NCBI GenBank assembly: GCA_036513895.1 | Contig: DATBYF010000072.1 | Span: 1-64,000 of the forward strand | DNA: 64,000 bases | Reading direction: 5' to 3' | Source: Palsa-147 sp036513895 | Lineage (GTDB): Bacteria > Acidobacteriota > Terriglobia > Acidiferrales > UBA7541 | In this document: positions 34,856 through 44,808 of the stretch, piece by piece | Layout: every line of letters starts with the position of its first letter | Position numbering within the stretch: position 1 is the stretch's first letter | Program-made: the position numbers and the translations under genes | The notes under the pieces: model-generated | Database searches by the model: none | What the model was told of the DNA's origin: nothing | The model's input: the letters and a program-made list of their open reading frames with translations, nothing else

Positions 34856-35478
34856 TGCAGAGCTACCTTGCCATATCTTTGCTGAAGCGCAGCGGCTATT
34901 TCTTCGATGTCTTTCAACGAATTCAGATTCTTGAAAAGCTGGCCGCTCGGGTCAAAGTTCTTCCATTCCAGCGGCTCGATGCGCTCGACGTTGAGTTGCG
35001 CCAACGCGTCCGTGACCTTGCGCACGCCGCGCGCGATTTCCCTCGCGATGCCGGCCTCGCAGCTCTTCCGATACATTGCGCAGAGCGGCTCTGCTCCAGC
35101 CGCGCTTTGAGGCACGACCGCATCAGCCGAAGACGCGAGCGCACGGTCAATTAGGTATGCAAGCCATTCCGAGGTTAGCAGCGGCAGGTCGCATCCCAGA
35201 ACGAGATTCCACGGCTCGCGAGAATCCCGAACTGCAGTGACGATACCGCCGAGCGGGCCGATATCCGGTTCGTCGTCGGCGATCACTCGCAGGTTCAAAT
35301 TTGCGTAACGGTCTGGCGGCCCGATGACTGTCGGCGCGCCCGTAAGTGGCTGCACGAGAGAAACTATGTGCAGGATGAGCGGCGTTCCGCCGAAATCGAG
35401 CAGGGCTTTATCGCGACCCATGCGCGAACTCTTCCCGCCCGCGAGGATGTAAGCTGCAACGCCGCCTTTTTTCGCCAT
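34852..35478 (-). CDS. mobA: Molybdenum cofactor guanylyltransferase MobA
   Basis: 208 residues. The nucleotidyltransferase motif AAYILAGGKSSRMGRDKALL is intact, with DDEPDIGPLGGI and the metal-binding LGCDLPLLTSEWL in the expected places. MobA joins GMP to molybdopterin to make the guanine dinucleotide cofactor. No other molybdenum cofactor gene lies in the window. The overlap (ATGA, 34852-34855) with the MlaF-like gene suggests co-translation without an obvious functional link. Confidence 0.93.
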   Translation of the reverse strand: MAKKGGVAAYILAGGKSSRMGRDKALLDFGGTPLILHIVSLVQPLTGAPTVIGPPDRYANLNLRVIADDEPDIGPLGGIVTAVRDSREPWNLVLGCDLPLLTSEWLAYLIDRALASSADAVVPQSAAGAEPLCAMYRKSCEAGIAREIARGVRKVTDALAQLNVERIEPLEWKNFDPSGQLFKNLNSLKDIEEIAAALQQRYGKVALQ

Positions 35479-35626
35479 TGGGAATGGATGCTACGCTTTG
35501 AAGTTGGCCGAGGCAAGCAAGAAGGCATGTCGGCATGTCAGAAGGGCCTTGCAAGTATCTGTTGCAAATGGAGATAGCATCGAATCGAAGCGAGCGGTGA
35601 GAGACTCGGCCACCTTGTGTAATCGC

Positions 35627-35654
35627 TTGACATCATCAAGATTTTTGATATATT
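35627..35654 (+). promoter_or_regulatory. Sigma-70 type promoter of groESL
   Basis: Perfect -35 TTGACA (35627-35632), 16 bp, then -10 TATATT (35649-35654). The -10 overlaps the first two bases of CIRCE, so HrcA binding would directly block RNA polymerase. Confidence 0.8.
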
Positions 35655-35679
35655 AGCACTCGCTGTCGAGGAGTGCTAA
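35653..35679 (+). promoter_or_regulatory. CIRCE element (HrcA operator)
   Basis: TTAGCACTC, nine bases, GAGTGCTAA: a perfect match to the CIRCE consensus, which HrcA binds to repress chaperone operons. It implies that hrcA lies elsewhere in this genome. Confidence 0.97.
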
Positions 35680-35729
35680 AAGTCCAGCCCTCCTCATCTA
35701 GCAAGAACTCCACCGGAGGATAAGCAAAG

Positions 35730-36044
35730 ATGGCAGTCAACGTTACGCCGCTGCACGACCGCGTGCTCGTGCGGCGTCTGGAAGAGAAAGAAACCGTAAA
35801 GGGCGGAATCATCATCCCTGACACGGCCAAAGAAAAACCTCAAGAAGGCGAGATTATCGCCGTTGGTGCGGGAAGAATTGAAAAGGGCGAACGGATTCCG
35901 CTGGATGTGAAGGCGGGAGACCGGGTTCTTTTCGGGAAGTATAGCGGTAACGAAATCAGGGTTGACGACCAAGAGTATTTAATTCTCAAGGAAGACGAAA
36001 TCCTGGCGAAAATCGGCGGCGCCGCAAAGGCCGCCAAGAGGTAA
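35730..36044 (+). CDS. groES: Co-chaperonin GroES
   Basis: 104 residues, slightly longer than the usual 95-97 because of a short Ala/Lys-rich C-terminal tail. LHDRVLVRRLEEKETVKGGI begins the mobile loop that docks GroEL, and GDRVLFGKYSGNEI is the barrel signature. GroES caps the GroEL cavity during ATP-driven protein folding. ATG is preceded by CCGGAGGA. groEL follows 66 bp later in the same operon, under CIRCE control. Confidence 0.97.
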   Translation: MAVNVTPLHDRVLVRRLEEKETVKGGIIIPDTAKEKPQEGEIIAVGAGRIEKGERIPLDVKAGDRVLFGKYSGNEIRVDDQEYLILKEDEILAKIGGAAKAAKR

Positions 36045-36110
36045 CTCCCGCATCCGCCAATGGCGGTAACGGGCTGAAGTTCGGAAGAAATCTTAGGAGG
36101 GTGAGGGAAT

Positions 36111-37748
<1,638 letters not shown>

Positions 37749-37783
37749 TCCTTCCATAAACTCAAATCTGTCATAGCTTTATA

Positions 37784-37819
37784 GGGCGCCGCGGCCAACA
37801 AAATCGCGGCGCCCTTTTT
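37784..37819 (+). terminator. Rho-independent terminator of groESL
   Basis: Perfect 10-bp stem GGGCGCCGCG / CGCGGCGCCC around an 11-base loop, followed by TTTTT. Confidence 0.93.
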
Positions 37820-37830
37820 CGTTTCCTAAC

Positions 37831-37859
37831 TTGCAGCAGGCCAAGCGTTTCGATATAGT
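37831..37859 (+). promoter_or_regulatory. Promoter of the DUF47-Pit-RibBA operon
   Basis: TTGCAG (37831-37836), 17 bp, TATAGT (37854-37859). It begins right after the groESL terminator and 39 bases before the DUF47 start. Confidence 0.55.
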
Positions 37860-37897
37860 CGTGCCTCTCCTTGACACCTATGGAGGTTTAACCGGCA

Positions 37898-38524
37898 ATG
37901 CCCGGACTGCTTACAAGGCTGCTTCCGCGCGAGCAGAGCTTCTTCGAAATGTTTGTTCGCCAAGCGGAGAACGTGAATGCCGGCGCGCAGGCGCTGGTAG
38001 ACATGCTCGAGCACTATGATGATCCTCCTGTGCGCGCCGAACGCGTTGAGGATTTCGAGCACAGCGGTGACACAATCACTCATGACATCATCACGCGGCT
38101 GAACCAAACGTTCATCACCCCCTTCGACCGCGAAGATATTCACGAACTATCGAGCAAAATTGATGACGTGATTGATCTGATGGACGCAGCGGCGACTCGC
38201 CTGGTGATCTATCGCGTTCGCACCATCCTTCCGGGTGTGAGTGAACTCGCGCGAACAGTGCTTAGCGCGACGTACGAGATTGTGCAGGCGGTTCGGGTGC
38301 TCGAGAAGCAGGATCACATCCTGGATCATTGCATCGAGATCAACCGGCTCGAAAATCAGGCCGATCGGCAAAGTCGCAAACTCATTGCGGATCTCTTCGA
38401 TGAGGAGAAAGATGCCGTGCAAATCATCAAGTGGAAGGAAATCATCGAACTGCTCGAGTTTGCCGCTGACAAGTGCGAAGACGTCGCGAACGTAATCGAG
38501 ACCGTCACGCTGAAAAACGCATGA
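37898..38524 (+). CDS. DUF47 (PhoU-like) accessory protein of the Pit transporter
   Basis: 208 residues, all helical, with two three-helix bundle repeats typical of DUF47/PhoU-related proteins. Metal-binding-type acidic and His positions occur in EDFEHSGDTITHDII and NRLENQADRQSRKLI. Such genes nearly always stand before a Pit phosphate transporter, as here, 70 bp away, and are thought to adjust its activity. Full length, with GGAGG at 37881-37885, about 12 bases before the ATG. Confidence 0.9.
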   Translation: MPGLLTRLLPREQSFFEMFVRQAENVNAGAQALVDMLEHYDDPPVRAERVEDFEHSGDTITHDIITRLNQTFITPFDREDIHELSSKIDDVIDLMDAAATRLVIYRVRTILPGVSELARTVLSATYEIVQAVRVLEKQDHILDHCIEINRLENQADRQSRKLIADLFDEEKDAVQIIKWKEIIELLEFAADKCEDVANVIETVTLKNA

Positions 38525-38594
38525 TTTCTATTTTCGTACCCAAGCTGAATCCATCACATTCAGCATCTTCCCATCGAATCTGAAAGGCGAGATA

Positions 38595-39599
38595 GTGAAC
38601 GACTTTCGGGTTCTCGCGCTCGTAGTTTTCGTCACGCTCGCCTTTGAATTTACGAATGGCTGGCACGACGCTGCGAGTTCGATTGCGACAGTCGTCTCAA
38701 CTCGCGTGCTCCGGCCGCTTACTGCGGTGGCGTGGGCGGCGTTCTGGAACTTCATCGCTGCGTTCGCGTTCGGTACAGCCGTGGCAAAAACGATGGGTAG
38801 CGGGCTCGTGAATTTGAACTACGTGACCGTATACGTGATCCTCGCCGGACTTCTTGGCGCCATCCTTTGGAACTATGTGACGATTCGGCTGGGGATACCT
38901 TGCAGTTCGTCGCATGCGCTTATGGGGGGCTACGGCGGCGCCGCACTTGCCGCGGCCGGAACCCGCGCGATCACCATCTCCGGATGGATTCTGCCGGTGA
39001 TTTTCATATTCATCGCGCCGGTCATCGGACTGGCCGCCGGTGCTTTCACTACGATTGTTACCAGTTGGATCGTTCGTCGAGCGCACCCGAGAAACGTCGA
39101 CAAGTGGTTCCGGCGGCTCCAACTCGTATCGGCGGCAGCTTTCAGTTTCGGCCACGGAACCAGCGACGCGCAAAAGGGAATGGGGATTATCACGGCCGCC
39201 CTAGTCACCGGCGGGATGTTGCCTTCTTACGTGGTGCCCTACTGGGTGATCATTTGCTGTCACCTCGCCCTGGCGGGCGGAACGATGGCCGGAGGCTGGC
39301 GCGTCGTCAAAACCATGGGCCAGAAGATCACGAAACTCACCCCGTTCGGAGGATTCGCCGCAGAGACGTCCGCTGCGGTAACATTGATTGTTACGGCGCA
39401 TGCGGGCATTCCCGTGAGCACCACGCACGTTATCACCGGCGCCATTACGGGCGTCGGATCGGTACGGCGGCTGACGGCCGTGCGCTGGGGCGTCACGAGA
39501 AGAATTGTCTGGGCGTGGATTTTCACGATCCCCGGCGCTGGGCTAGTCGGCGCGTTTTTCTACTACCTCATGTTGCATTTTTCGGGAGCATCGAGATGA
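38595..39599 (+). CDS. pit: PiT-family inorganic phosphate transporter
   Basis: 334 residues from GTG 38595, ten or so membrane helices in two inverted halves. The Pit signatures appear as FTNGWHDAASSIATVVSTR near the start and GHGTSDAQKGMGII in the second half, with SSSHALMGGYGG and STTHVITGAITG as the repeated helix-break loops. It imports phosphate, usually as a metal-phosphate complex, by proton symport. The stop overlaps the ribBA start. Confidence 0.93.
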   Translation: MNDFRVLALVVFVTLAFEFTNGWHDAASSIATVVSTRVLRPLTAVAWAAFWNFIAAFAFGTAVAKTMGSGLVNLNYVTVYVILAGLLGAILWNYVTIRLGIPCSSSHALMGGYGGAALAAAGTRAITISGWILPVIFIFIAPVIGLAAGAFTTIVTSWIVRRAHPRNVDKWFRRLQLVSAAAFSFGHGTSDAQKGMGIITAALVTGGMLPSYVVPYWVIICCHLALAGGTMAGGWRVVKTMGQKITKLTPFGGFAAETSAAVTLIVTAHAGIPVSTTHVITGAITGVGSVRRLTAVRWGVTRRIVWAWIFTIPGAGLVGAFFYYLMLHFSGASR

Positions 39600-40780
39600 G
39601 TGCGGAAAGTATGAGTTACGCAACCGTGGAAGAAGCGGTGGATGAAATCCGCAAGGGGCGGATGATCGTTCTCGTTGATGACGAAGATCGCGAAAACGAG
39701 GGCGACTTGACCATGGCTGCGGAAAAAGTGACGCCCGAAGCCATCAACTTCATGGCTAAATTTGGTCGCGGCCTTATTTGCCTGGCGCTTACGGAAGAAC
39801 GATGCGACGCGCTGCATCTGATGCCGATCACGCCGCGCAATACTTCGCTTTTCGGGACGCCGTTCTGCGAACCGATTGACGCGCGGCGCGGCACAACCAC
39901 CGGAACGAGCGCCGCCGATCGCGCAACAACGATTTTGGCAGCTACCGATCCGAACACTCGCCCCGAAGATCTCGCACGGCCCGGCCACGTTTATACGCTG
40001 CGCGCGCGTCGCGGCGGTGTCCTCGTGCGTGCCGGGCAGACGGAAGCATCCGTGGACCTCGCACGTATTGCGGGCCTCGATCACTCCGGCGTGATTTGCG
40101 AGGTGATGAACGACGATGGGACGATGGCGCGGGTTCCGCAGTTGCGCGAGTTCTGCCGCGAACATGGCCTGAAGCTGCTCACGATTGCCGATCTCATTCG
40201 CTACCGCATGCAACATGAACGCTACGTTCGACGAATCGCGGAATCCGTGTTGCCAACACGCTACGGAAATTTCCGAATGATTGCCTATTCGAGCGACGTG
40301 GACGGTGAAGTGCATGTCGCGCTCGTTCGGGGAGATGTGATGGGCGATCCTCCGGCGCTCGTTCGGGTTCACTCGCACTGTTTGACGGGCGATGTTCTTG
40401 GGTCAACATCGTGCGATTGCAACGAATTGATGGAGCGGTCTCTCGACGCTATCGCACGGGCCGAACGCGGCGTGTTCGTCTATCTGCACCACACGGGCCG
40501 TGGATTCCGAATGGATTCGACGACAGCGGAGGAAGGTGCTTTGCCGAGAATCCTGGTTCACGACCGCGGCGAAATTGACCGCGATCTCAATCGTCAGCGA
40601 TTACTACAGCGGGAAAGCGGAATTGGGGCGCAGATATTGATCGATCTTGGATTACGCCGAATTCGCGTCCTCACGAACCATCCAAAAAAAGTTGTCGCGC
40701 TTGACGGATATGGCCTGGAGATCGCCGAACAGGTACCTCTAGCCATTGACAAATCGAAACAGAAACATCAAACGCTGTAA
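39596..40780 (+). CDS. ribBA: RibBA-type protein (DHBP synthase / GTP cyclohydrolase II), atypical
   Basis: 394 residues from ATG 39596, overlapping the pit stop. The DHBP synthase half has DDEDRENEGDL, GTTTGTSAADR and RPGHVYTLRA, but the metal-binding His of the usual GGHTEA motif is Gln here (RAGQTEA, codon 40037-40039). The cyclohydrolase half keeps the zinc cysteines (HCLTGDVLGSTSCDC) and GIGAQILIDLGLRRIRVLTN, yet the usual catalytic stretch with NKIxAYxLQ and DTxEAN is replaced by different, shorter sequence. Activity of both halves is therefore uncertain; it may be a clade variant. Riboflavin genes ribD and ribE lie 8 kb upstream. Confidence 0.88.
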   Translation: MSAESMSYATVEEAVDEIRKGRMIVLVDDEDRENEGDLTMAAEKVTPEAINFMAKFGRGLICLALTEERCDALHLMPITPRNTSLFGTPFCEPIDARRGTTTGTSAADRATTILAATDPNTRPEDLARPGHVYTLRARRGGVLVRAGQTEASVDLARIAGLDHSGVICEVMNDDGTMARVPQLREFCREHGLKLLTIADLIRYRMQHERYVRRIAESVLPTRYGNFRMIAYSSDVDGEVHVALVRGDVMGDPPALVRVHSHCLTGDVLGSTSCDCNELMERSLDAIARAERGVFVYLHHTGRGFRMDSTTAEEGALPRILVHDRGEIDRDLNRQRLLQRESGIGAQILIDLGLRRIRVLTNHPKKVVALDGYGLEIAEQVPLAIDKSKQKHQTL

Positions 40781-40821
40781 TTCAGTCGCGGAGTTCCGCG
40801 ACCCTTCGGGAGACTCGGCCG

Positions 40822-41163
40822 CTATTGGCTTTTCGTCGAAACATTCACCGCGACATATGGGCGAATTTTCTCAAGGCGTTGCTTCGTAATACCGCGGATT
40901 GCAAGTAAATCGTCGACGCGGCCGAACGGACCGCTTTTCTCGCGAAATTCGACGATTGACTTGGCGGTGCTTGGTCCGACAGACGGCAATTGCTGGAGTT
41001 GTTCAAGAGTGGCTGTGTTTAAGTCGATGGGATGTTCAGGCGCATGTTTCTGCGCTGCGGTACTTAAAATCGCGACGGCCACGAGAAGCGCGACGATGCG
41101 GAGGCGTTGAACCACGCGGCGGTCGACGAATCTCCCGCCGCCGCACTGCACCAAAGCGGACAC
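40822..41163 (-). CDS. ComEA-like exported helix-hairpin-helix protein
   Basis: 113 residues. A hydrophobic signal or anchor (RIVALLVAVAILSTA, about 21-36) precedes tandem HhH motifs from about residue 46: DLNTATLEQLQQLPSVGPST and FGRVDDLLAIRGITKQRLEK. ComEA proteins bind DNA outside the membrane during uptake, and short relatives like this are widespread. No other competence gene adjoins. It lies three bases after the M16-type gene in the same direction and may be its last operon member. Confidence 0.88.
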   Translation of the reverse strand: MSALVQCGGGRFVDRRVVQRLRIVALLVAVAILSTAAQKHAPEHPIDLNTATLEQLQQLPSVGPSTAKSIVEFREKSGPFGRVDDLLAIRGITKQRLEKIRPYVAVNVSTKSQ

Positions 41164-41166
41164 CCC

Positions 41167-42549
41167 CTAAATCTCGCGGCCGCTTGCGTCGTATTGCTGC
41201 ACCGCGGCGAAAAGGCCTGCTTGCTCGGCGATCTGATCTCGGTCGCCGACAATGACGATTTGGGCGTTGGCAGAATCAAAGTGGCGGCGCGCAGCCATGA
41301 GAACATCTTCGGCGGTGAGCGCGCCGATTCGCTCGCGGTACGTCTCCAGATAATCCGCCGGCAGGCCGTGCAGGTAGACCGTCGAGAGCTGCGCGATCAT
41401 GCCATCCTGTGTCGCGATGCCGAGCGAGAAAACGCCGGTCATGTAGGCTCGCGCGCTATTTAGCTCTTCTTCGCTCACGGGTATCGAGCGCATGCGATCG
41501 AGTTCATAAAACATTTCGGTGAGCGTCGCAGCAACCACGTCATTTCGCACCGCAGCATGCACTGTGAAATAGCCGTGCTCCAGCAACGCGTTAACTCCGC
41601 TTCGAGGACTGTACGTATAACCTTTTTGCTCGCGGATGTTCATCACAAGCCGTGAATTGAACGCGCCTCCAAAAATGGAATTTGCCAGTACGAGCCGGAA
41701 CCAATCCGGATGGAGACGTGTGATGGCGCGATTGCCGAGCAGCACTTCCGTTTGAACCGTACCGGGCATATGGATAAGCTGGACGCGACGTCCACGATGA
41801 GCCGGCAGCTCGGTATCGGGCGTTTTTTTCGGAGCCGAGCCGCTCCACCCGGCAAAAATCTTCTCGATCAAGCCGAACATTTCCGCTGTTTTGAAGTCAC
41901 CGACGATTATCAGCAGAGCGTTCGCGGGCGTGTAATGAGCGCGATAGTACGCCTCTAAATTCTCGCGGCGATACGACTCCACCTGCGCTTCCGTCGGAGC
42001 GATGATCGCGTAAGGATGCGCGCCGAAAAGTGTGCGCCGCAGGCGTTCACTCCCCAGGAAACCGGGCGACGTACGATCGATACGCAACTCTTCGATCTTC
42101 TGGCGGCGAATGCGCTCAAACTCGTCATCCGGAAAGAAAGCGTCGCGGGCAAGATCGGAGACCAGTTCAAGAAGGCCCTTCGAAAACTCGGCAAGCCCGG
42201 AAATTGAGATCGCGCTGGTGTCAGCGCCGGCGGTGGTGCCGAGGTTGGCGCCCATGCTACGAAGATCTTCCTCGATCGCGCGGCGCGTGCGATGTTGGGT
42301 GCCCGTGCGTACGACGGATGCAGTCATTTCTGCGAGCCCCGGCGATTGCAACGCCGTCGCTGCATTGCCGCTACGGAAAAACAACTGAGCCTCAATCTTT
42401 GGAAATGTATGCGATTCCGCGAGAACGACTTCAAGACCGTTGGGAAGTATCCGCGAAGCTCGGGCAGGCCAAGCGACTTGACGTTCCGGACCGAGTGCTG
42501 GCGCAGAGGTTATGCGCGCGCCGGATGCTGTTGATGCGGTAAAAGTCAT
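41167..42549 (-). CDS. M16-family protein without the zinc motif (inactive subunit)
   Basis: 460 residues, fold of an M16 peptidase, but the HxxEH zinc motif is lost: the usual GLAHLLEHM reads GLAEMTASVV, so His74, Glu77 and His78 are Glu, Ala and Ser. The glycine-rich loop and the C-terminal half (FNSRLVMNIREQKGYTYSPR) are kept. Such proteins pair with an active M16 subunit, as in mitochondrial processing peptidase. The active partner overlaps upstream by ATGA (42546-42549). No clear signal peptide. Confidence 0.9.
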   Translation of the reverse strand: MTFTASTASGARITSAPALGPERQVAWPARASRILPNGLEVVLAESHTFPKIEAQLFFRSGNAATALQSPGLAEMTASVVRTGTQHRTRRAIEEDLRSMGANLGTTAGADTSAISISGLAEFSKGLLELVSDLARDAFFPDDEFERIRRQKIEELRIDRTSPGFLGSERLRRTLFGAHPYAIIAPTEAQVESYRRENLEAYYRAHYTPANALLIIVGDFKTAEMFGLIEKIFAGWSGSAPKKTPDTELPAHRGRRVQLIHMPGTVQTEVLLGNRAITRLHPDWFRLVLANSIFGGAFNSRLVMNIREQKGYTYSPRSGVNALLEHGYFTVHAAVRNDVVAATLTEMFYELDRMRSIPVSEEELNSARAYMTGVFSLGIATQDGMIAQLSTVYLHGLPADYLETYRERIGALTAEDVLMAARRHFDSANAQIVIVGDRDQIAEQAGLFAAVQQYDASGREI

Positions 42550-43859
42550 CGGGCTGCTCCGTTTCCCGTGGGCTTTCGGACCAGAATCGAGCGCTGCGTC
42601 TTTATAAGCATCTTGTTGGCAACATCTCGAATTTGCGCCGGAGTCACGCGCAAAAAATCGTCGAGAAGCGTGTTTATTTTCTGCGGAGCATTATCAAAGA
42701 GCGTAAAGCACGCGAGACAATGCATCAGGCCAAACCGCGGTATATGACCGCCGCCTTCAAGCATCGAGAAATAATCAGACCGAAATTTTACTTTCACCTG
42801 GTCGAGCTCGATCTCACTAACGCCGTGCTCTAGCACGTCCGCGATAATTTCATCGAAAGCAGCGATTGTCTGTTCGGCGGAGAACTCGGGCTTGTGATAA
42901 ATACTCGTAACCATCAGAGTCGGACCGTTGTAATCGAAGAGATTCCCGGCGGGATAATTAATGCCGCCCGAAGTCTCGATGGCCATTTGACGCTCCGCGA
43001 CGAGCCGGCGATAAAAGCGTCCGGCGCGTCCACCGTGAAGCACACGATCGAGAATTCCTGCCGCGCACCATTCCGGCGCATTGTGCCGCGGTGCGTGATA
43101 TCCGATCGCCAGTGCCGGAAGTTGAGCGAATGTTTCGGGCACTTCGCCGCGCCGCTCCTCCGTCTGCGGGGGCTCGCTCGCGTCCACGCGCGGCGGAAGC
43201 GGATGAGCTGGAATATCTTCAAAATAACGTTTGGCAAACGCGAAACCCTCGGATGGTTCGACGTCGCCGAGCATCAGAAGCACCGCGTTGTTTGGCGCGT
43301 AATAGGTTCGATAGAAATTCATAACATCATCGAGCGTAGCCGCGTCCAGATCGGCGAAATCGCCGTAAAAATTATGCGCGTTGGGCCAATTGCGGAAGGC
43401 AACGGGTGGTAGATCGAGCCAGGGAAACCCGCCATACGGCTGATTCAGAACATTCACTCGGACTTCCTCTTTCACAACGTCGCGCTGATTCCGGAGATTC
43501 TCGTCGTCCACTTTGAGCGCGCCCATTCGGTCGGCCTCGAGCCATAGAACGCGTTCGAGGGCATTCGAGGGCACGGCTTCGTAATAATTCGTGACGTCAT
43601 AGCTGGTCGTACCGTTCAACAGGCCGCCGGATGAATTGATCAGCTTAATGTGTTCCATTTTCCCCGCGTGCTCCGAGCCCTGGAACATCATGTGCTCGAA
43701 GAGATGCGCGAAGCCGCTGCGTCCTCGAGGCTCGAGTCGAAATCCGATCTGGTAGTAGACGCCGACCGTCGCCACGGGCGCGGATCGGTCGAGCGAAATC
43801 ACCACTCGCAATCCGTTTGCAAGCGTCGTGCTTTCTACTGGGATGTTCAACGAACTCAA
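42546..43859 (-). CDS. M16-family zinc metallopeptidase, catalytic subunit
   Basis: 437 residues from TTG 43857-43859, chosen because AGGAGG lies six bases ahead (43866-43871); a GTG at 43884-43886 is the alternative. The zinc motif HLFEH (His52, Glu55, His56) and the downstream Glu in RDVVKEEVRVN are present. M16 enzymes cleave small unfolded peptides in a clam-shell made by two homologous subunits; the other is the next gene. The start overlaps the DUF2520 gene stop (TTGA). Confidence 0.93.
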   Translation of the reverse strand: MSSLNIPVESTTLANGLRVVISLDRSAPVATVGVYYQIGFRLEPRGRSGFAHLFEHMMFQGSEHAGKMEHIKLINSSGGLLNGTTSYDVTNYYEAVPSNALERVLWLEADRMGALKVDDENLRNQRDVVKEEVRVNVLNQPYGGFPWLDLPPVAFRNWPNAHNFYGDFADLDAATLDDVMNFYRTYYAPNNAVLLMLGDVEPSEGFAFAKRYFEDIPAHPLPPRVDASEPPQTEERRGEVPETFAQLPALAIGYHAPRHNAPEWCAAGILDRVLHGGRAGRFYRRLVAERQMAIETSGGINYPAGNLFDYNGPTLMVTSIYHKPEFSAEQTIAAFDEIIADVLEHGVSEIELDQVKVKFRSDYFSMLEGGGHIPRFGLMHCLACFTLFDNAPQKINTLLDDFLRVTPAQIRDVANKMLIKTQRSILVRKPTGNGAAR

Positions 43860-44734
43860 GTTCTGCCTCCTGAGGATTGCTTCCACGCTCGTCGCAGCTT
43901 AGATTCCATGATGTCGGGACTCGTCGACAAAACTCTGGCGGCCAGCATCGAGAGTGCCAGATAAGCGTCGCTGAACTCGCGCGGCATGCTGCGGAGCGCC
44001 TCACGGTGCCGCGCAATGGTTTCATAGTCGCCGCGCGATAACGGGCCCGTCCATGCGAGCCGCGGACCGAAGCGTTCGAAATTCACAAGCATTTGACGCA
44101 TCAACGGCAACAGGGAGCGGTTGGATTGCCGGCGCGTGAATCCAATGCTCATCAAAATCAGTGTCGCAGCCTCAACCAGCGCGAGTGCGTTCCCTGCTAC
44201 GAGGGTGCCAGCGGCGTGATACGCGGGCTTTTCGCGGCCCCGCAACGTCACTGGAATGCCAGCCAAGGCTCGAACTATCTTGCGCGCCATGCGAAGCGCG
44301 GCGCGGTGACCTTCAATCGCAATCACAACACCTTCCAGTTCGGGAATGGCGCGACCGCTGAAAGTTTGAAGCGGGTGCAGCGATCCGGTGAACGCGCCGC
44401 AATCCGCCAGCGGCGCCAGGACTCGGTGATCAAGCGCCCCGCTCGTGTGGAGCACGATCTTGCCTCTCCATTCTTTTCCTCCGAGCGTCGCGAGATCAGC
44501 TGCGACGTGCGCAATCGCGTCGTCCGGCGTCGTTATCAAGACAACCTCTGCACTCAGGATTTGCCGGGTCGCAACACCGTAAGCGGTGCCAGCACCGATC
44601 TTTCGCACCGCGATGCGCGCAGTCGCTTTCGAACGCGTTACAACGGCGCCAATTTGCCAGCCCAGTCGGTGCAAGCGGTGTGCCAGCCCGCGGCCCACCC
44701 GTCCAGCTCCGACTATTGCGATGGAAGACGCCAC
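43856..44734 (-). CDS. Rossmann-like, DUF2520 domain protein
   Basis: 292 residues. N-terminal NAD(P)-binding motif IAIVGAGRVGRGLAHRL, then VVLITTPDDAIAHVA, VLHTSGALDHRVLAPL and GSLHPLQTF, which identify the Rossmann-fold plus DUF2520 family related to ProC/F420-dependent dehydrogenases. The reaction is unknown. It is the first gene of the operon with the M16 pair and the ComEA-like gene, and diverges from the glycosyltransferase gene. Confidence 0.88.
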   Translation of the reverse strand: MASSIAIVGAGRVGRGLAHRLHRLGWQIGAVVTRSKATARIAVRKIGAGTAYGVATRQILSAEVVLITTPDDAIAHVAADLATLGGKEWRGKIVLHTSGALDHRVLAPLADCGAFTGSLHPLQTFSGRAIPELEGVVIAIEGHRAALRMARKIVRALAGIPVTLRGREKPAYHAAGTLVAGNALALVEAATLILMSIGFTRRQSNRSLLPLMRQMLVNFERFGPRLAWTGPLSRGDYETIARHREALRSMPREFSDAYLALSMLAARVLSTSPDIMESKLRRAWKQSSGGRT

Positions 44735-44764
44735 GCTGCGTGCCTCTGGAGGACTCGCCGAAAA

Positions 44765-44773
44765 TGCTAGAAT
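44765..44773 (+). promoter_or_regulatory. Extended -10 element for the glycosyltransferase gene
   Basis: TGCTAGAAT, 36 bases before the start codon. The same 9-mer stands before the transglutaminase and ftsY genes. Confidence 0.5.
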
Positions 44774-44808
44774 AACGTGTTTGTCTTAATCGCGGGCAGA
44801 AAACTCTT

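Noticed and set aside
38867..39595. Long N-terminal extension of the ribBA frame
   Set aside because: It overlaps the Pit gene in another frame and is low-quality sequence; the overlapping ATG at 39596 starts the conserved domain.
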